Shown here: in pieces, positions 7,664 through 16,426 of the stretch
How the letters are laid out: the number at the start of each line of letters is the position of its first letter
Position numbering within the stretch: the stretch's first letter is position 1
Source: an uncultured cyanobacterium
Lineage (GTDB): Bacteria; Cyanobacteriota; Cyanobacteriia; Cyanobacteriales; FACHB-T130
Assembly (NCBI GenBank): GCA_936920195.1
Contig: CAKZHE010000277.1
Location: 1-32,817, forward strand
DNA length: 32,817 nt
Direction of reading: 5' to 3'
Made by a program: the position numbers and the translations under genes
Notes under the pieces: generated by a model
Told to the model about the DNA's origin: nothing
Database searches by the model: none
Seen by the model: only the letters and a program-made list of their open reading frames with translations

Positions 7664-7682
7664 ATATAGCGCATCTGAATCA
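7664..7682. repeat. 19-nt terminus-like repeat (inverse copy)
   Basis: ATATAGCGCATCTGAATCA is the reverse complement, with one mismatch, of TGATTCAGACGCGCTATAT at 19340-19358. Shorter relatives occur at 6620-6631 (GAGACGCGCTATA) and 11351-11365 (TATATAGTGCGTCTG). It directly abuts the start codon of the decayed DUF2887-like gene. Confidence 0.5.
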
Positions 7683-7951
7683 TTGGTACAAATCTGTCGC
7701 GATTATCTACCATTTTGCCTTCCTTTGCGTCCTTTGCGCTCCCTTTGCGCCCTTTGCGTTAAAAAAACATTGATAATTAAGCAAGCGATCTTAAATAACC
7801 ATGCTATGCGCCAAAGTCAACAGCCTAGCTTCAGCCCCTCCGGATTAGGCAGTTGCTCGCCCCAAGTTCTGGCAAAAAAATCTCCCCTGGATAGGATGAC
7901 AGGCGAAAGTTAGTTTAGAATTAAATCTAACTTCAGACGAAATATATTTGC
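7683..7951. other. Non-coding region with CCTTTGCG tandem repeats
   Basis: This gap holds four near-tandem copies of CCTTTGCG at 7722, 7731, 7742 and 7751, a fragment of the dispersed palindrome at 7828-7850 (GCTTCAGCCCCTCCGGATTA), and no credible gene. The last 40 bases before 7952 are AT-rich and should hold the promoter of the UDP-glucuronate decarboxylase gene. Confidence 0.5.
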
Positions 7952-8884
7952 ATGAGAATCCTGGTTACGGGTGGTGCGGGTTTCATTGGCTCCCATCTCA
8001 TCGACCGCTTAATGACCGCCGGACACGAAGTCCTCTGCCTAGATAACTTCTACACCGGGCATAAGCGGAACATTCAGCAATGGCTGGGAAATCCTAACTT
8101 TGAACTGATTCGCCACGATATCACTGAGCCAATTCGAGTTGAAGTAGATCAAATCTACCACCTCGCTTGTCCAGCTTCCCCGGTACACTATCAATACAAT
8201 CCGATCAAAACGATCAAAACGAATGTCCTCGGCACAATCAATGCCCTGGGGTTAGCCAAGAGGTTGAAAGCCAGAATTTTACTGGCTTCCACCTCCGAAG
8301 TTTATGGAGATCCCGATGTTCACCCCCAAACTGAGAACTATTGGGGTAACGTCAATACTATCGGCATCCGCAGTTGCTACGACGAAGGGAAACGAGTCGC
8401 CGAAACCCTCGCCTTTGACTATCACCGCCAAAATGGGGTGGATATTCGAGTGGTGCGGATTTTTAACACCTACGGCTCGCGGATGTTGGAAAATGACGGG
8501 CGGGTAGTCAGCAATTTTGTGGTGCAAGCTTTGAAGGGCATCCCCTTAACGATTTATGGCGATGGTTCTCAAACCCGCAGTTTCTGCTATGTTTCTGACC
8601 TAGTGGAAGGGATAATTCGGTTGATGAATAGCGATCGCCTTGGACCAATGAACTTGGGCAATCCGGGAGAATACACTATCCTAGAATTAGCTCAAATTAT
8701 CCAAGAAATGGTCAATCCCGAAGCCAAGCTGAAATACGAGCCTTTGCCCCAGGATGACCCCAAACAGCGCCAACCGGATATTACTCTGGCTAAAAGCTGG
8801 TTAGGATGGGAACCAACTATCCCCTTGCGCGAGGGATTGAAACTGACGATTGATGATTTTCGCAGTCGGGTCAAAGTAAATTAA
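7952..8884 (+). CDS. UDP-glucuronate decarboxylase (UDP-xylose synthase type SDR)
   Basis: This extended short-chain dehydrogenase/reductase has 310 residues, the normal size for bacterial UXS. The NAD-binding glycine motif GGAGFIG is at residues 7-13, followed by [14 protein letters not shown]. The catalytic pair is Tyr143 and Lys147 (SCYDEGKR). RIFNTYG and [17 protein letters not shown] are characteristic of UXS rather than of dTDP-glucose dehydratases. It converts UDP-glucuronate to UDP-xylose in the cytosol for polysaccharide synthesis. The neighbouring UDP-glucose dehydrogenase supplies its substrate, so the two genes form a short pathway even though 221 bp separates them. Confidence 0.88.
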   Translation: MRILVTGGAGFIGSHLIDRLMTAGHEVLCLDNFYTGHKRNIQQWLGNPNFELIRHDITEPIRVEVDQIYHLACPASPVHYQYNPIKTIKTNVLGTINALGLAKRLKARILLASTSEVYGDPDVHPQTENYWGNVNTIGIRSCYDEGKRVAETLAFDYHRQNGVDIRVVRIFNTYGSRMLENDGRVVSNFVVQALKGIPLTIYGDGSQTRSFCYVSDLVEGIIRLMNSDRLGPMNLGNPGEYTILELAQIIQEMVNPEAKLKYEPLPQDDPKQRQPDITLAKSWLGWEPTIPLREGLKLTIDDFRSRVKVN

Positions 8885-8943
8885 AAAAAACTTAAATTGG
8901 GTGGCATCAACCGCAATCCTATTTGACTTGTCAACTGCTTTCA

Positions 8944-8966
8944 CCCTCTCCCAGAGTGGGAGAGGG
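8944..8966. terminator. Perfect 10-bp hairpin after the decarboxylase gene
   Basis: CCCTCTCCCA, a GAG loop and TGGGAGAGGG form a perfect 10-bp stem. There is no U-run after it, so it may be a generic palindromic repeat rather than a strict intrinsic terminator. It lies in the 221-bp gap between the decarboxylase and ugd genes. Confidence 0.4.
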
Positions 8967-9105
8967 GAACAAGAAATATTACAACTAATTTAGGATTGCT
9001 GACATCTGAATCATAAATGTTAGATTCAGACCAATTTTGGGGAATTCCTGGTATTAGGTGCGATTTTTGGCCTTTGCTTTCGCCTTCTTTTGAGGTTTTA
9101 AACTT

Positions 9106-10494
9106 ATGCGAGTTTGTGTAATTGGGACAGGATACGTTGGTCTGGTTACGGGTGCTTGTCTCGCCCACATTGGTCATAGCGTAGTCTGCGTTGATAATAA
9201 CGAGGAAAAAGTTAAGTTAATGAAGGCTGGACAATCGCCGATTTTTGAACCGGGATTGTCAGAGATTATGCAGTCGGCGATTCAATTGGGCAATATTGAA
9301 TTCACTACTGATTTACAAGCCGGAGTCACTCACGGAGAGATTTTATTTATTGCGGTGGGAACCCCAGCTTTAGCCAATGGCGAAAGCGATACCCGCTATG
9401 TGGAAGCGGTGGCACGGGGGATTGGCTCCCACCTAGACAGTGGCTACAAAGTGATTGTCAATAAGTCTACCGTTCCCATTGGTTCGGGGGATTGGGTGCG
9501 GATGATTATCCTGGATGGGGTTGCAGAACGACATAAGGAATTAGTTACGGCTGGTGGTGGTAGCGATGCTTCATCGATTGATAATGCGCCCAAATTTGAT
9601 GTAGTTAGCAATCCAGAATTCTTGCGGGAAGGGGCGGCAATTTACGATACCTTTAATCCAGATCGGATTGTTTTGGGCAGTAATAATCCGAAAGCGATCG
9701 CTTTAATGCAAGAATTATATGCCCCCATTGTCGAGCGCAAGTTTGCCCAGGACAAATCTTTGCCCCCCGTACCTGTTTTGGTGACAGATATTAGTTCCGC
9801 CGAAATGATTAAGTATGCGGCGAATGCGTTTTTAGCCACTAAGATCAGTTTTATCAACGAAGTAGCGAATATTTGCGATCGCGTTGGCGCTGATGTCACG
9901 CAAGTTGCCAAAGGCATTGGTTTAGATTCTCGCATCGGTAACAAGTTTTTGCAAGCTGGCATTGGGTGGGGTGGTTCCTGTTTCCCCAAAGATGTTTCTG
10001 CCCTAATTCATACTTCCGACGATTACGGTTATGAAGCCCAATTATTGAAAGCTGCCGTCAGCGTTAACCAGCGTCAGCGATTAATTGCAGTGGAAAAATT
10101 GCAGCAAGTCCTAAAAATTCTCAAAGGCAAAACCATCGGTTTATTAGGTTTAACTTTCAAAGCTGATACCGACGATATGCGCGATGCCCCATCCTTGAAT
10201 TTAATTGAAAACCTCAACCGATTAGGAGCCAAAGTCAAAGCCTACGATCCCATTGTCTCCCAAACTGGTCTGCGGTTTGGTTTATCTGGAGTATTTGTCG
10301 AAACAGATCCCGAACGCTTGGCAGATGGTTGCGATGCTCTAGTAGTGGTGACAGAATGGCAGCAATTCCGCAACTTTGATTATCCCAAGATGGCAAAATT
10401 AATGAACAATCCCGTCGTCATTGATGGGCGGAATTTCTTGGATAGAAAAGAGTTAGAAAATGCTGGTTTCCACTATCTAGGTATTGGACACTAA
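9106..10494 (+). CDS. ugd: UDP-glucose 6-dehydrogenase
   Basis: This enzyme oxidises UDP-glucose to UDP-glucuronate with two NAD+. The sequence shows the Rossmann start MRVCVIGTGYVGLVTGACL, the central STVPIGSGD and NPEFLREGAA motifs, and GWGGSCFPKD with the catalytic nucleophile Cys292. The C-terminal NAD/UDP domain has IGLLGLTFKADTDDMRDAPS and YDPIV. At 462 residues it is of normal length. The ATG has GAGG 10 bases upstream. Together with the upstream decarboxylase it gives UDP-glucose to UDP-glucuronate to UDP-xylose, precursors for capsule, sheath or glycosylation. Confidence 0.95.
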   Translation: MRVCVIGTGYVGLVTGACLAHIGHSVVCVDNNEEKVKLMKAGQSPIFEPGLSEIMQSAIQLGNIEFTTDLQAGVTHGEILFIAVGTPALANGESDTRYVEAVARGIGSHLDSGYKVIVNKSTVPIGSGDWVRMIILDGVAERHKELVTAGGGSDASSIDNAPKFDVVSNPEFLREGAAIYDTFNPDRIVLGSNNPKAIALMQELYAPIVERKFAQDKSLPPVPVLVTDISSAEMIKYAANAFLATKISFINEVANICDRVGADVTQVAKGIGLDSRIGNKFLQAGIGWGGSCFPKDVSALIHTSDDYGYEAQLLKAAVSVNQRQRLIAVEKLQQVLKILKGKTIGLLGLTFKADTDDMRDAPSLNLIENLNRLGAKVKAYDPIVSQTGLRFGLSGVFVETDPERLADGCDALVVVTEWQQFRNFDYPKMAKLMNNPVVIDGRNFLDRKELENAGFHYLGIGH

Positions 10495-10542
10495 TTAATC
10501 TAACTAGGAAAGTTTCTTCGCCAACACTTCAGAAAGTGATTC

Positions 10543-10572
10543 AAAGGGGATAATATGCCAACTATCCCCTTT
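10543..10572. terminator. Bidirectional hairpin between convergent genes
   Basis: AAAGGGGATA and TATCCCCTTT form a perfect 10-bp stem with a 10-nt loop. It is placed between the stop of ugd (10494) and the convergent HNH gene (stop at 10587). The A/T-rich outer stem resembles a terminator working in both directions. Confidence 0.55.
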
Positions 10573-10586
10573 AAAATACATTATTT

Positions 10587-11033
10587 CTACTGACAAGGAT
10601 CAACTTCTGGTGGATGCCACCCCCCTTGTATCCACAACTGCCTGGATTCCTGAATAAATCCTTGATTGTGCAACTCATCATTAAAATCTAGCCGGAGACA
10701 AGTTGCTCTACCGATAGGAGTTGTCCCAAGAATTATCAGCCCATTGGCTATCCAGATAAAATGATCGCGCCATTGCTGTAAACGAGGATTGAATATGGCA
10801 ACCTCTTTTCCACTTTGAGGATCAGTGCCAGTTATGAAGTTGTAGCGCCGCTCATTACAGCGACGACAAGCCAAAGCCAAATTTGCAACTTCATCAGATC
10901 CACCCAAAGACCTCGGCATCAGGTGATCGATTGTAAAAATATCTGAACTAGATCGTTCTGGAGAATGGCAATATTCACACAAATACTTTGCTCTTTGCCG
11001 CACAAATTGCCGAGTACGTTCATTAATTGTCAC
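10587..11033 (-). CDS. HNH endonuclease
   Basis: The likely start is the GTG at 11033, giving MTINERTRQFVRQRAKYLCE; a TTG further upstream would add four residues. The HNH fold is clear: a zinc-knuckle pair Cys19/Cys22 (CEYC), IDHLMPRSLGG with catalytic Asp36-His37, and NLALACRRCNERR with Asn51, Cys56 and Cys59. The tail (QQWRDHFIW, GRATCLRLDFND, GGWHPP) is typical of a compact HNH family common in cyanobacteria. It overlaps the upstream 86-residue gene by 11 bases and is probably translated with it. It could be a mobile nuclease or part of a small accessory module; no target is implied. Confidence 0.85.
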   Translation of the reverse strand: MTINERTRQFVRQRAKYLCEYCHSPERSSSDIFTIDHLMPRSLGGSDEVANLALACRRCNERRYNFITGTDPQSGKEVAIFNPRLQQWRDHFIWIANGLIILGTTPIGRATCLRLDFNDELHNQGFIQESRQLWIQGGWHPPEVDPCQ

Positions 11034-11283
11034 GATTAGCAATCAATTTAGCATTAACAAAGGTTAGAATTCGCTCCAACTCAGAAATTCCGGCATATTC
11101 TGCTGCTTCTATAGGAGTCAGTAATTCAGATTTACGCTTTTCCAGCAATTCCTCCAAACGAGTGTGTAGCTCATCGGTAAATTTAACTAGGTTAACCCCA
11201 TCAGTTCTGGCAACAGTAATGCCAGAGCGCAGCCAGGATGAGGGTTCAATCATTGGAACTGGGGTCATGACTTGGGGAGCCAT
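11023..11283 (-). CDS. Conserved hypothetical partner of the HNH gene
   Basis: The 86-residue protein contains VNLVKFTDELHTRLEELLEK followed by LTPIEAAEYAGISELERILT. The second half looks like an all-helical module with a possible recognition element (TPIEAAEYAGISEL). Similar small proteins are, to my recollection, found directly before this HNH family in cyanobacteria, so the two probably act together. There is no membrane segment or signal peptide. The function is unknown. Confidence 0.65.
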   Translation of the reverse strand: MAPQVMTPVPMIEPSSWLRSGITVARTDGVNLVKFTDELHTRLEELLEKRKSELLTPIEAAEYAGISELERILTFVNAKLIANRDN

Positions 11284-11385
11284 AATTGTTCTAGTCTAAA
11301 AGATAGGTGCTTACATCAATATTGTAAGGGAATTTATTCATGTCGGCTAGTATATAGTGCGTCTGGCAGTCAGATTACGCAGGTG

Positions 11386-14300
11386 TTATTGAGGCAAAAT
11401 CCCAATGCCTAAATTTTGCCAATCCTGATATTTTAAAATTAACACAATGCAATTATTACTGGCGATCGCTACTGTCGTCGGTAGTTCGCCATTAGTAGGA
11501 TTGCTGAGATACTGCCCAGGTTTGAGGCGCATGGTTGCCCATTGGGAATCCCCGGCGGCGGAAAGGGAAATTTTGTTCCGAACGAGAATTCGCCCTTTAT
11601 AAAGGATATAAAAATCATTTTTAGGACTGGTTTCATCAAAAATAGTTTCGCCAGCTAAAAATTCTTGCTTTTGTAAATTCTTTTCCACTGCCAACAATTC
11701 ATCTAAAGTCAGTTTCTCTAAGAAAGACACTTGTTTGAGAAATAGCAAGCGTTGAATTAATAAATCTTCCGCTGCTAAACTCGGAGATGGCGAGAGAATT
11801 TGGGCAGCTACTTGCTGTACTAGGGGATCTGGTTCATTTTGAAAATAGCCATCATCCAAAATGAATAAAGAGGATGATAGGTGATGTTTGGCGCTGGCAG
11901 AGAGGGCAATTAAAGCCCCAATTCGCATCCAGCGATCGCCGCCAGTTAAAATCTCTAATAATAAGTTGGCAAACCCCTCATTACTAGATAATTCATCCAT
12001 TTGGCGATTATCGCGATCGCTAGGTTCATTTGTCTTGACATCAAAGCCTAAAATTAAGACTTCAAAATCAACAGTATTACGATCTTGAAAGGGGTATAAA
12101 ACTAAGTGCTTAATTAAGGGTAAAATTAAATTCACAAATCGCCGCGATTCCACTGCCATTAACCTTTCCGCTGTCTTGGCTCGCAACCCGCCATCAAGGG
12201 AATTTAACAAGTTTTTAATCTCGCCCAAAGTATTCTCATAACCCAAGCCAGCAATCACTTGCATAAACGTCTGGAGATAGCGCTGTTGGTAGTCTTGCAA
12301 AGCCAGCGCCAAAAACAAACATTCCGGCGCATCCAAGGGAATTTGCTGCCGCCAGAGGATGCTATAGAGCAACATTTGCCGTTCTTCTTTCAGGTACTGA
12401 AATAGCATTTCTTCCCCAGATCGCGATCGCATTTGTCCGATTGCCATAATTACGGAATTTGCAAGCTTTTTGGGCGAAGATGTAAGTAAGGGTTGCAACA
12501 AAGTCAAACTGCGATCGCCTCCTGCTGCGATCGCTTTTACTGCCTGTTGGCGCACTAATTGGTGGGAATCTGTTAAACCAGTAATTGCCAATTCTAACAG
12601 TTCCGATTGCTGCAAAACAATTGATAATTCTAAAGCCGCAGTCCGAACTAAAGGATCGGGATGATGAAATTGCTCGACTACTAACGGCACTAAAAAGTCA
12701 TCTTCGGGAGTTGCCAAAGCTGTTAAAGCGCTCAAACCTTCTCGCTTCACAGCAATGGCACTGGGAGAATTTTCATTTCCTAAAAAAGATGGTTCTTGCA
12801 AAGTTGCTAAAATCAGCGGTACTAATTGGTGCTTACCCATTCGGTTAACTACCCGAATAATTTCTAACTGAAAAGAACTATCTATTCCCGATGTCCAAAT
12901 TTTTCTATAGGCAGTTTGAACTTCTGGACTAAGTTGTTCTAGGGGCAAGTTGACTGATAGCAACTTTTTTTCTGCTAGTTGTTTAGACTTTTCTCTAATT
13001 TTTACTTCTGGTAATGCTTGCCAAGTGGCAGCGCAGGCTAAAGCCCGAATTTTGGGATGAGGATCTTCTAAAAAGAAGCAAAGTTGCGAGTTGGAAAGCA
13101 ACTGATCGCTAGCAATTAAAGCTTCCAAAACCACCGCCCGCAAATTATCGCTATCCGCCGCTAATTGGGTGCGAAGAAAATGGTTAAATTCTGGGCGATT
13201 GCTGGTGCTTAAAAGTTTCACAGCGGCGTAACTAACTGCGGGTTCCGCCCGGAGTAATAAATCGGGAACTTCATCTAATAATTGACTAGAAAAGGCTAAC
13301 CTTGCCGCCAACTCCAACCCTAAAAGTTGCGATTGAGAATCTTCACTTCTCAGCAGTTGCCGAACTTCATCGGCATAGTGACGGGGTAACTTGGTTAACC
13401 CTTCGCTGACATCATCAAGATTAACTGTTCCCAAGCGCAATTGCCAGAGAAGCGATCGCAAATAGCTTTTACCAATGGCATAACCCAAGATAATAAAAAT
13501 TATGCTCAGAATAATTCCGATCGCGGCTAATTTGGTAGTGGAATCTCTGACTGGGGGAAAAAGTAGGAAAACTCCGGCGATCGCTTGACAGGTAGGATAG
13601 AGCAACCCGTCAATAATTACCCGCACTCTACCGACAAACTTATGGGGAATAGCATTATAATTTAAATTCTGAACTATCGCCGAAATGCCATTACTAAACG
13701 GGTCATAATTGATATTAGCAAAGATGGCAGCCGGAAATCTAAATGCTGCTAAACCGGGCATCTGGACTAAAAAAAGTAAACTAAAGCTAATTAAGGTAGT
13801 GATGGGGTAAACTAAGTTCATTCGGCTTACGCCCCAAATCTGAATCATGGGACGAGTAAAAAAATAAGTAATAATTAAGTCTAAAATACTAAATCCCGCA
13901 CTGAGCAATCCTAGAAAACCCGTCATTTCCTCTTCTTCAGTAAAGGTTTTCGAGTAGATATTAAAAAACTCTAATTCTCCAATTGCCCACAACAACACCG
14001 CCACCAAAGTATTAATTGCTAACAAGATAATAATTGGATAGCGAGATACCAATTCCGCCAAGGTTTTCACGCTGTCAATTAATCTAGCGTCTTCCTCGTG
14101 GGTAATCGGCAAAGATTCCTTTTCACTGCTTTCAAAAAAGAAAATTTGCCCAATGGCGATCGCATATAATATTGGAATGAACAACAATAAATTTTCCGTA
14201 GAAATATATTCCGACAACCAGCGGACTCCTGTCCCCCCCAATGTCCCCCCGGTAGTCATTGCCACGGCAATTAAAGCTGTCAATCTTTCCAATTCCAAAG

Positions 14301-14715
14301 GGGTAAAATAGTCAGATATCAGCGTCCATAAAATGATATAGAACAATAAATCTAAAATACTAGAACTAACATAGATGGCATAGTAAACTGTAGCGGAATT
14401 GAGACTCAAGAGCGACCAGAGAACAACCGCAATAACCCCAGAAAGTAGTAACAAATAGCGAAAAACTTTCAGCCGAGAGTAACTATCAATAATTTGCGAT
14501 AGCGCCCCAGAGATGGGAATTGATAATAACCCCAAACAAATATAAAATATGGGGATGGACTGGGAACCTACCTTAGTCAGAAATAAAGAGGCGGCGATCG
14601 CATAGGCAAAAATATTGCTCGCTGTCAGCGTACCCGCTAAAAATAGCAGGTGCAGTAAGCGTTGTTTTTTCTTGAACTGCCAGCTAAAAGAGGGGGCGAA
14701 TAACCTTTGCAACAT
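11386..14715 (-). CDS. NTT/MFS-like 12-TM protein with HEAT repeats and C-terminal cNMP-binding-like domain
   Basis: The 1109-residue protein has three parts. Residues 20-417 form about 12 hydrophobic segments, with SASNIFAYAIA-like and YFTPLELERLTALIAVAMTT blocks reminiscent of ATP/ADP (NTT) translocase-like MFS proteins. Residues about 430-960 are alpha-alpha repeats of HEAT type, for example HHPDPLVRTAALEL and TDSHQLVRQQAVKAIAAGG. Residues about 985-1109 form a cyclic-nucleotide-binding-like beta-roll (LEKLTLDELLAVEKNLQKQ, AGETIFDE, FYILYKGRILV). The cNMP phosphate cassette with its conserved Glu and Arg is not evident, so ligand binding is doubtful. It should sit in the membrane with a large cytosolic scaffold. 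Transport of nucleotides is only a guess; a sensor or scaffold role is equally possible. Confidence 0.7.
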   Translation of the reverse strand: MLQRLFAPSFSWQFKKKQRLLHLLFLAGTLTASNIFAYAIAASLFLTKVGSQSIPIFYICLGLLSIPISGALSQIIDSYSRLKVFRYLLLLSGVIAVVLWSLLSLNSATVYYAIYVSSSILDLLFYIILWTLISDYFTPLELERLTALIAVAMTTGGTLGGTGVRWLSEYISTENLLLFIPILYAIAIGQIFFFESSEKESLPITHEEDARLIDSVKTLAELVSRYPIIILLAINTLVAVLLWAIGELEFFNIYSKTFTEEEEMTGFLGLLSAGFSILDLIITYFFTRPMIQIWGVSRMNLVYPITTLISFSLLFLVQMPGLAAFRFPAAIFANINYDPFSNGISAIVQNLNYNAIPHKFVGRVRVIIDGLLYPTCQAIAGVFLLFPPVRDSTTKLAAIGIILSIIFIILGYAIGKSYLRSLLWQLRLGTVNLDDVSEGLTKLPRHYADEVRQLLRSEDSQSQLLGLELAARLAFSSQLLDEVPDLLLRAEPAVSYAAVKLLSTSNRPEFNHFLRTQLAADSDNLRAVVLEALIASDQLLSNSQLCFFLEDPHPKIRALACAATWQALPEVKIREKSKQLAEKKLLSVNLPLEQLSPEVQTAYRKIWTSGIDSSFQLEIIRVVNRMGKHQLVPLILATLQEPSFLGNENSPSAIAVKREGLSALTALATPEDDFLVPLVVEQFHHPDPLVRTAALELSIVLQQSELLELAITGLTDSHQLVRQQAVKAIAAGGDRSLTLLQPLLTSSPKKLANSVIMAIGQMRSRSGEEMLFQYLKEERQMLLYSILWRQQIPLDAPECLFLALALQDYQQRYLQTFMQVIAGLGYENTLGEIKNLLNSLDGGLRAKTAERLMAVESRRFVNLILPLIKHLVLYPFQDRNTVDFEVLILGFDVKTNEPSDRDNRQMDELSSNEGFANLLLEILTGGDRWMRIGALIALSASAKHHLSSSLFILDDGYFQNEPDPLVQQVAAQILSPSPSLAAEDLLIQRLLFLKQVSFLEKLTLDELLAVEKNLQKQEFLAGETIFDETSPKNDFYILYKGRILVRNKISLSAAGDSQWATMRLKPGQYLSNPTNGELPTTVAIASNNCIVLILKYQDWQNLGIGILPQ

Positions 14716-15045
14716 GGTTATTGATAGGAATAGAAGAAAAGAAAATAGTGAGCCAAGTCGCTTCGCTCCAATTCAAAATTCAAAATGAAATTGTCTTTAA
14801 TTTTGAACTGATAATTTTGAAGTCAAATAGTAGGGTGTGTTAGCGCAGCGTAACGCACCATCAACTCTATATCTGGAGTGGCTGCGTAAGTCCTGTCTTA
14901 GATACAAAACCCTGAATTTATTTAGAGCAAAAAAGAAGTATTTAAGACGAGGCTGCTTGTCCTGATGTTTCAATACGTCCTGACTAGATATATTCTGAGT
15001 CTCTCAATCGTAATTGGCAAAGGCTGACTATTGCTACCAACTTCG
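14716..15045. other. 330-bp intergenic region with one palindromic repeat
   Basis: No convincing gene lies here. At 14834-14859 GGTGTGTTA and TAACGCACC form the familiar cyanobacterial GTGCGTTACGC palindrome. TGCGTAAGTCCTG at 14883-14895 also occurs at 87-99. The left part holds the promoter region of the large membrane protein gene, and the right part follows the TetR gene stop. Confidence 0.5.
14834..14859. repeat. GGTGTGTTA/TAACGCACC palindromic repeat
   Basis: Nine-base arms with one G-T type mismatch flank GCGCAGCG. This is a widespread intergenic palindrome in cyanobacteria, with no coding content. Confidence 0.6.
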
Positions 15046-16251
15046 CTAAATCTTCATATCTAGCCGGAGAGCCTGCTCTAAAGCCGCTTTGTGTCTAGCA
15101 CGACGGGCATAAGGTTCCAATTCTGTCATACTTAAGCCACTTAATACACTTAAATCCTCCAATTTCATTCCTTTAAACAGCATTTCCACGCACCAAGTAT
15201 CCCGCGCCTGTTCTATCATCGGCGGTTGTCCTTCCGGGGAAAGCATCCCCTGAGTCCACGTTTCCCAAAGCGCGATCGCCTCTAATTCCGTCATTGGCTC
15301 CCCAGCCTGATTCAGAAACAAAGCGGCAAGGCTATCTTTGCGACTTTTTAACCATTGGGTTAAGGGATTGCGGGTATAAGAACCATAACGCTTGCCCATA
15401 ATCCATTGATTCACAGGCACTTGTCGCACTGGGCGATCGTTCACTTGCAACAAATGTCCTTGGGGTTCAATAATTTGGCGTACCCGCTCCAAATTAACAA
15501 TTTCCCCCACTGTTAACCCCGCCCCAAACAACACATACGCCAGGGCATAGTCTCGCGCCCCTAGTTTTTGCGCTCGATGGAGAATGGTATGGGTTAAGGA
15601 AGCTGGCAAATCGGCAACTTTGGGCAAGTCAGTTTTTTCCTCTTTCCGCAAGGGAGATACTGCCCCCCGCAAAAATAAATCAACTAAATTATCTAAAAAA
15701 TCGTTACGGTCATCCCAAAGTTCGTGAAACTCGCTGGTAGACTCAATGGCAACATAGCCCAAGAGCATCCCATTCAGCAAACTGGCTAATTTTTCCGGAG
15801 CCAACCGCGCCTGTAAATGCCCCCGCGCGATCGCCGCCGCCAAATATTCCGCCACATAACGATTCACCCTAGTTAGCCCCCTCCCTAGGGCTTGGCGGTT
15901 TTCTACCGGATACTGCCCCGACTCCCCCACCACAGAGCGGACAAATTCTGAGACTTGTTCCAGCGCCTGCAACCGATTTTTGGCATAATCTTTTAAAGTG
16001 TCTTCTAAGCTACCAATTTGCTGAACTTGCTCCACCAGAGCCGTCCGCAATTGAGTCAACACCGTGGCATCTTCAATCGCTGCCAAAAGCAAGCCGTGCT
16101 TGCTTCCAAAATGCCGAAATAACGTCACCTCATTCACTTGGGCGACTTCGGCAATTTGGCGAGTAGTGGTTTCAGTCACTCCCTGCGCCGCAAATAACTC
16201 TAGTGCCGCCTCAATCAACCGCGCTCTAGTAGCATCTCTCTGAGAAGTCAT
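15046..16251 (-). CDS. TetR-family regulator fused to a degenerate tyrosine-recombinase-like domain
   Basis: The 401-residue protein is twice the usual TetR length. Residues 8-56 form a standard TetR helix-turn-helix (TRQIAEVAQVNEVTLFRHFG), and 57-205 the helical ligand domain. Residues about 215-401 look like the catalytic domain of a tyrosine recombinase: FGAGLTVGEIVNLE aligns with the G-R-x-S-E-L block, IEQARDTW with the HxLRHTF block, and LEPYARRA with the nucleophile region. The spacing fits XerD: position 247 to Arg350 is 103 residues (99 in XerD) and Arg350 to Tyr381 is 31 (32 in XerD). Arg-I is Thr247, the first His is Glu347 and the second is Leu373, so catalysis is unlikely. It is divergent from desC, so control of desaturation, by analogy to DesT, is plausible. 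Confidence 0.75.
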   Translation of the reverse strand: MTSQRDATRARLIEAALELFAAQGVTETTTRQIAEVAQVNEVTLFRHFGSKHGLLLAAIEDATVLTQLRTALVEQVQQIGSLEDTLKDYAKNRLQALEQVSEFVRSVVGESGQYPVENRQALGRGLTRVNRYVAEYLAAAIARGHLQARLAPEKLASLLNGMLLGYVAIESTSEFHELWDDRNDFLDNLVDLFLRGAVSPLRKEEKTDLPKVADLPASLTHTILHRAQKLGARDYALAYVLFGAGLTVGEIVNLERVRQIIEPQGHLLQVNDRPVRQVPVNQWIMGKRYGSYTRNPLTQWLKSRKDSLAALFLNQAGEPMTELEAIALWETWTQGMLSPEGQPPMIEQARDTWCVEMLFKGMKLEDLSVLSGLSMTELEPYARRARHKAALEQALRLDMKI

Positions 16252-16261
16252 AAATTTTTAA

Positions 16262-16278
16262 TGTAAGTGACACTTGCA
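16262..16278. promoter_or_regulatory. Candidate TetR operator (17-nt palindrome)
   Basis: TGTAAGTGACACTTGCA is palindromic apart from the centre and one base pair (positions 3/15). It sits 10 bp upstream of the TetR-fusion start codon, in the divergent gap before desC. TetR proteins often bind such sites in their own promoters. Confidence 0.5.
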
Positions 16279-16310
16279 TAAAAACCCAATCGTTGTTAAG
16301 CTATAAAAGT

Positions 16311-16325
16311 GCAAGTAAAGCTTGC
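16311..16325. promoter_or_regulatory. Second half-related palindrome in the tetR-desC gap
   Basis: GCAAG, a 5-base spacer TAAAG, and CTTGC. The arms share the CTTGCA/TGCAAG element of the 16262 palindrome (AGTGCAAG here against ACACTTGCA there). It could be a second binding site placed toward desC. Confidence 0.35.
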
Positions 16326-16426
16326 GTTTTCTATAGATAATTTAGCTGACTGCTTTAGGGAGTAAATAGCCCAGCCAAATTTTTTAACACCACTTTGCTT
16401 GCAACCATCCATATCAGGAAAGATTC

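Noticed and set aside
7647-7913. 88-codon frame across the CCTTTGCG repeats
   Set aside because: It is translated from simple repeats and a palindrome fragment and overlaps the start of the DUF2887-like gene.
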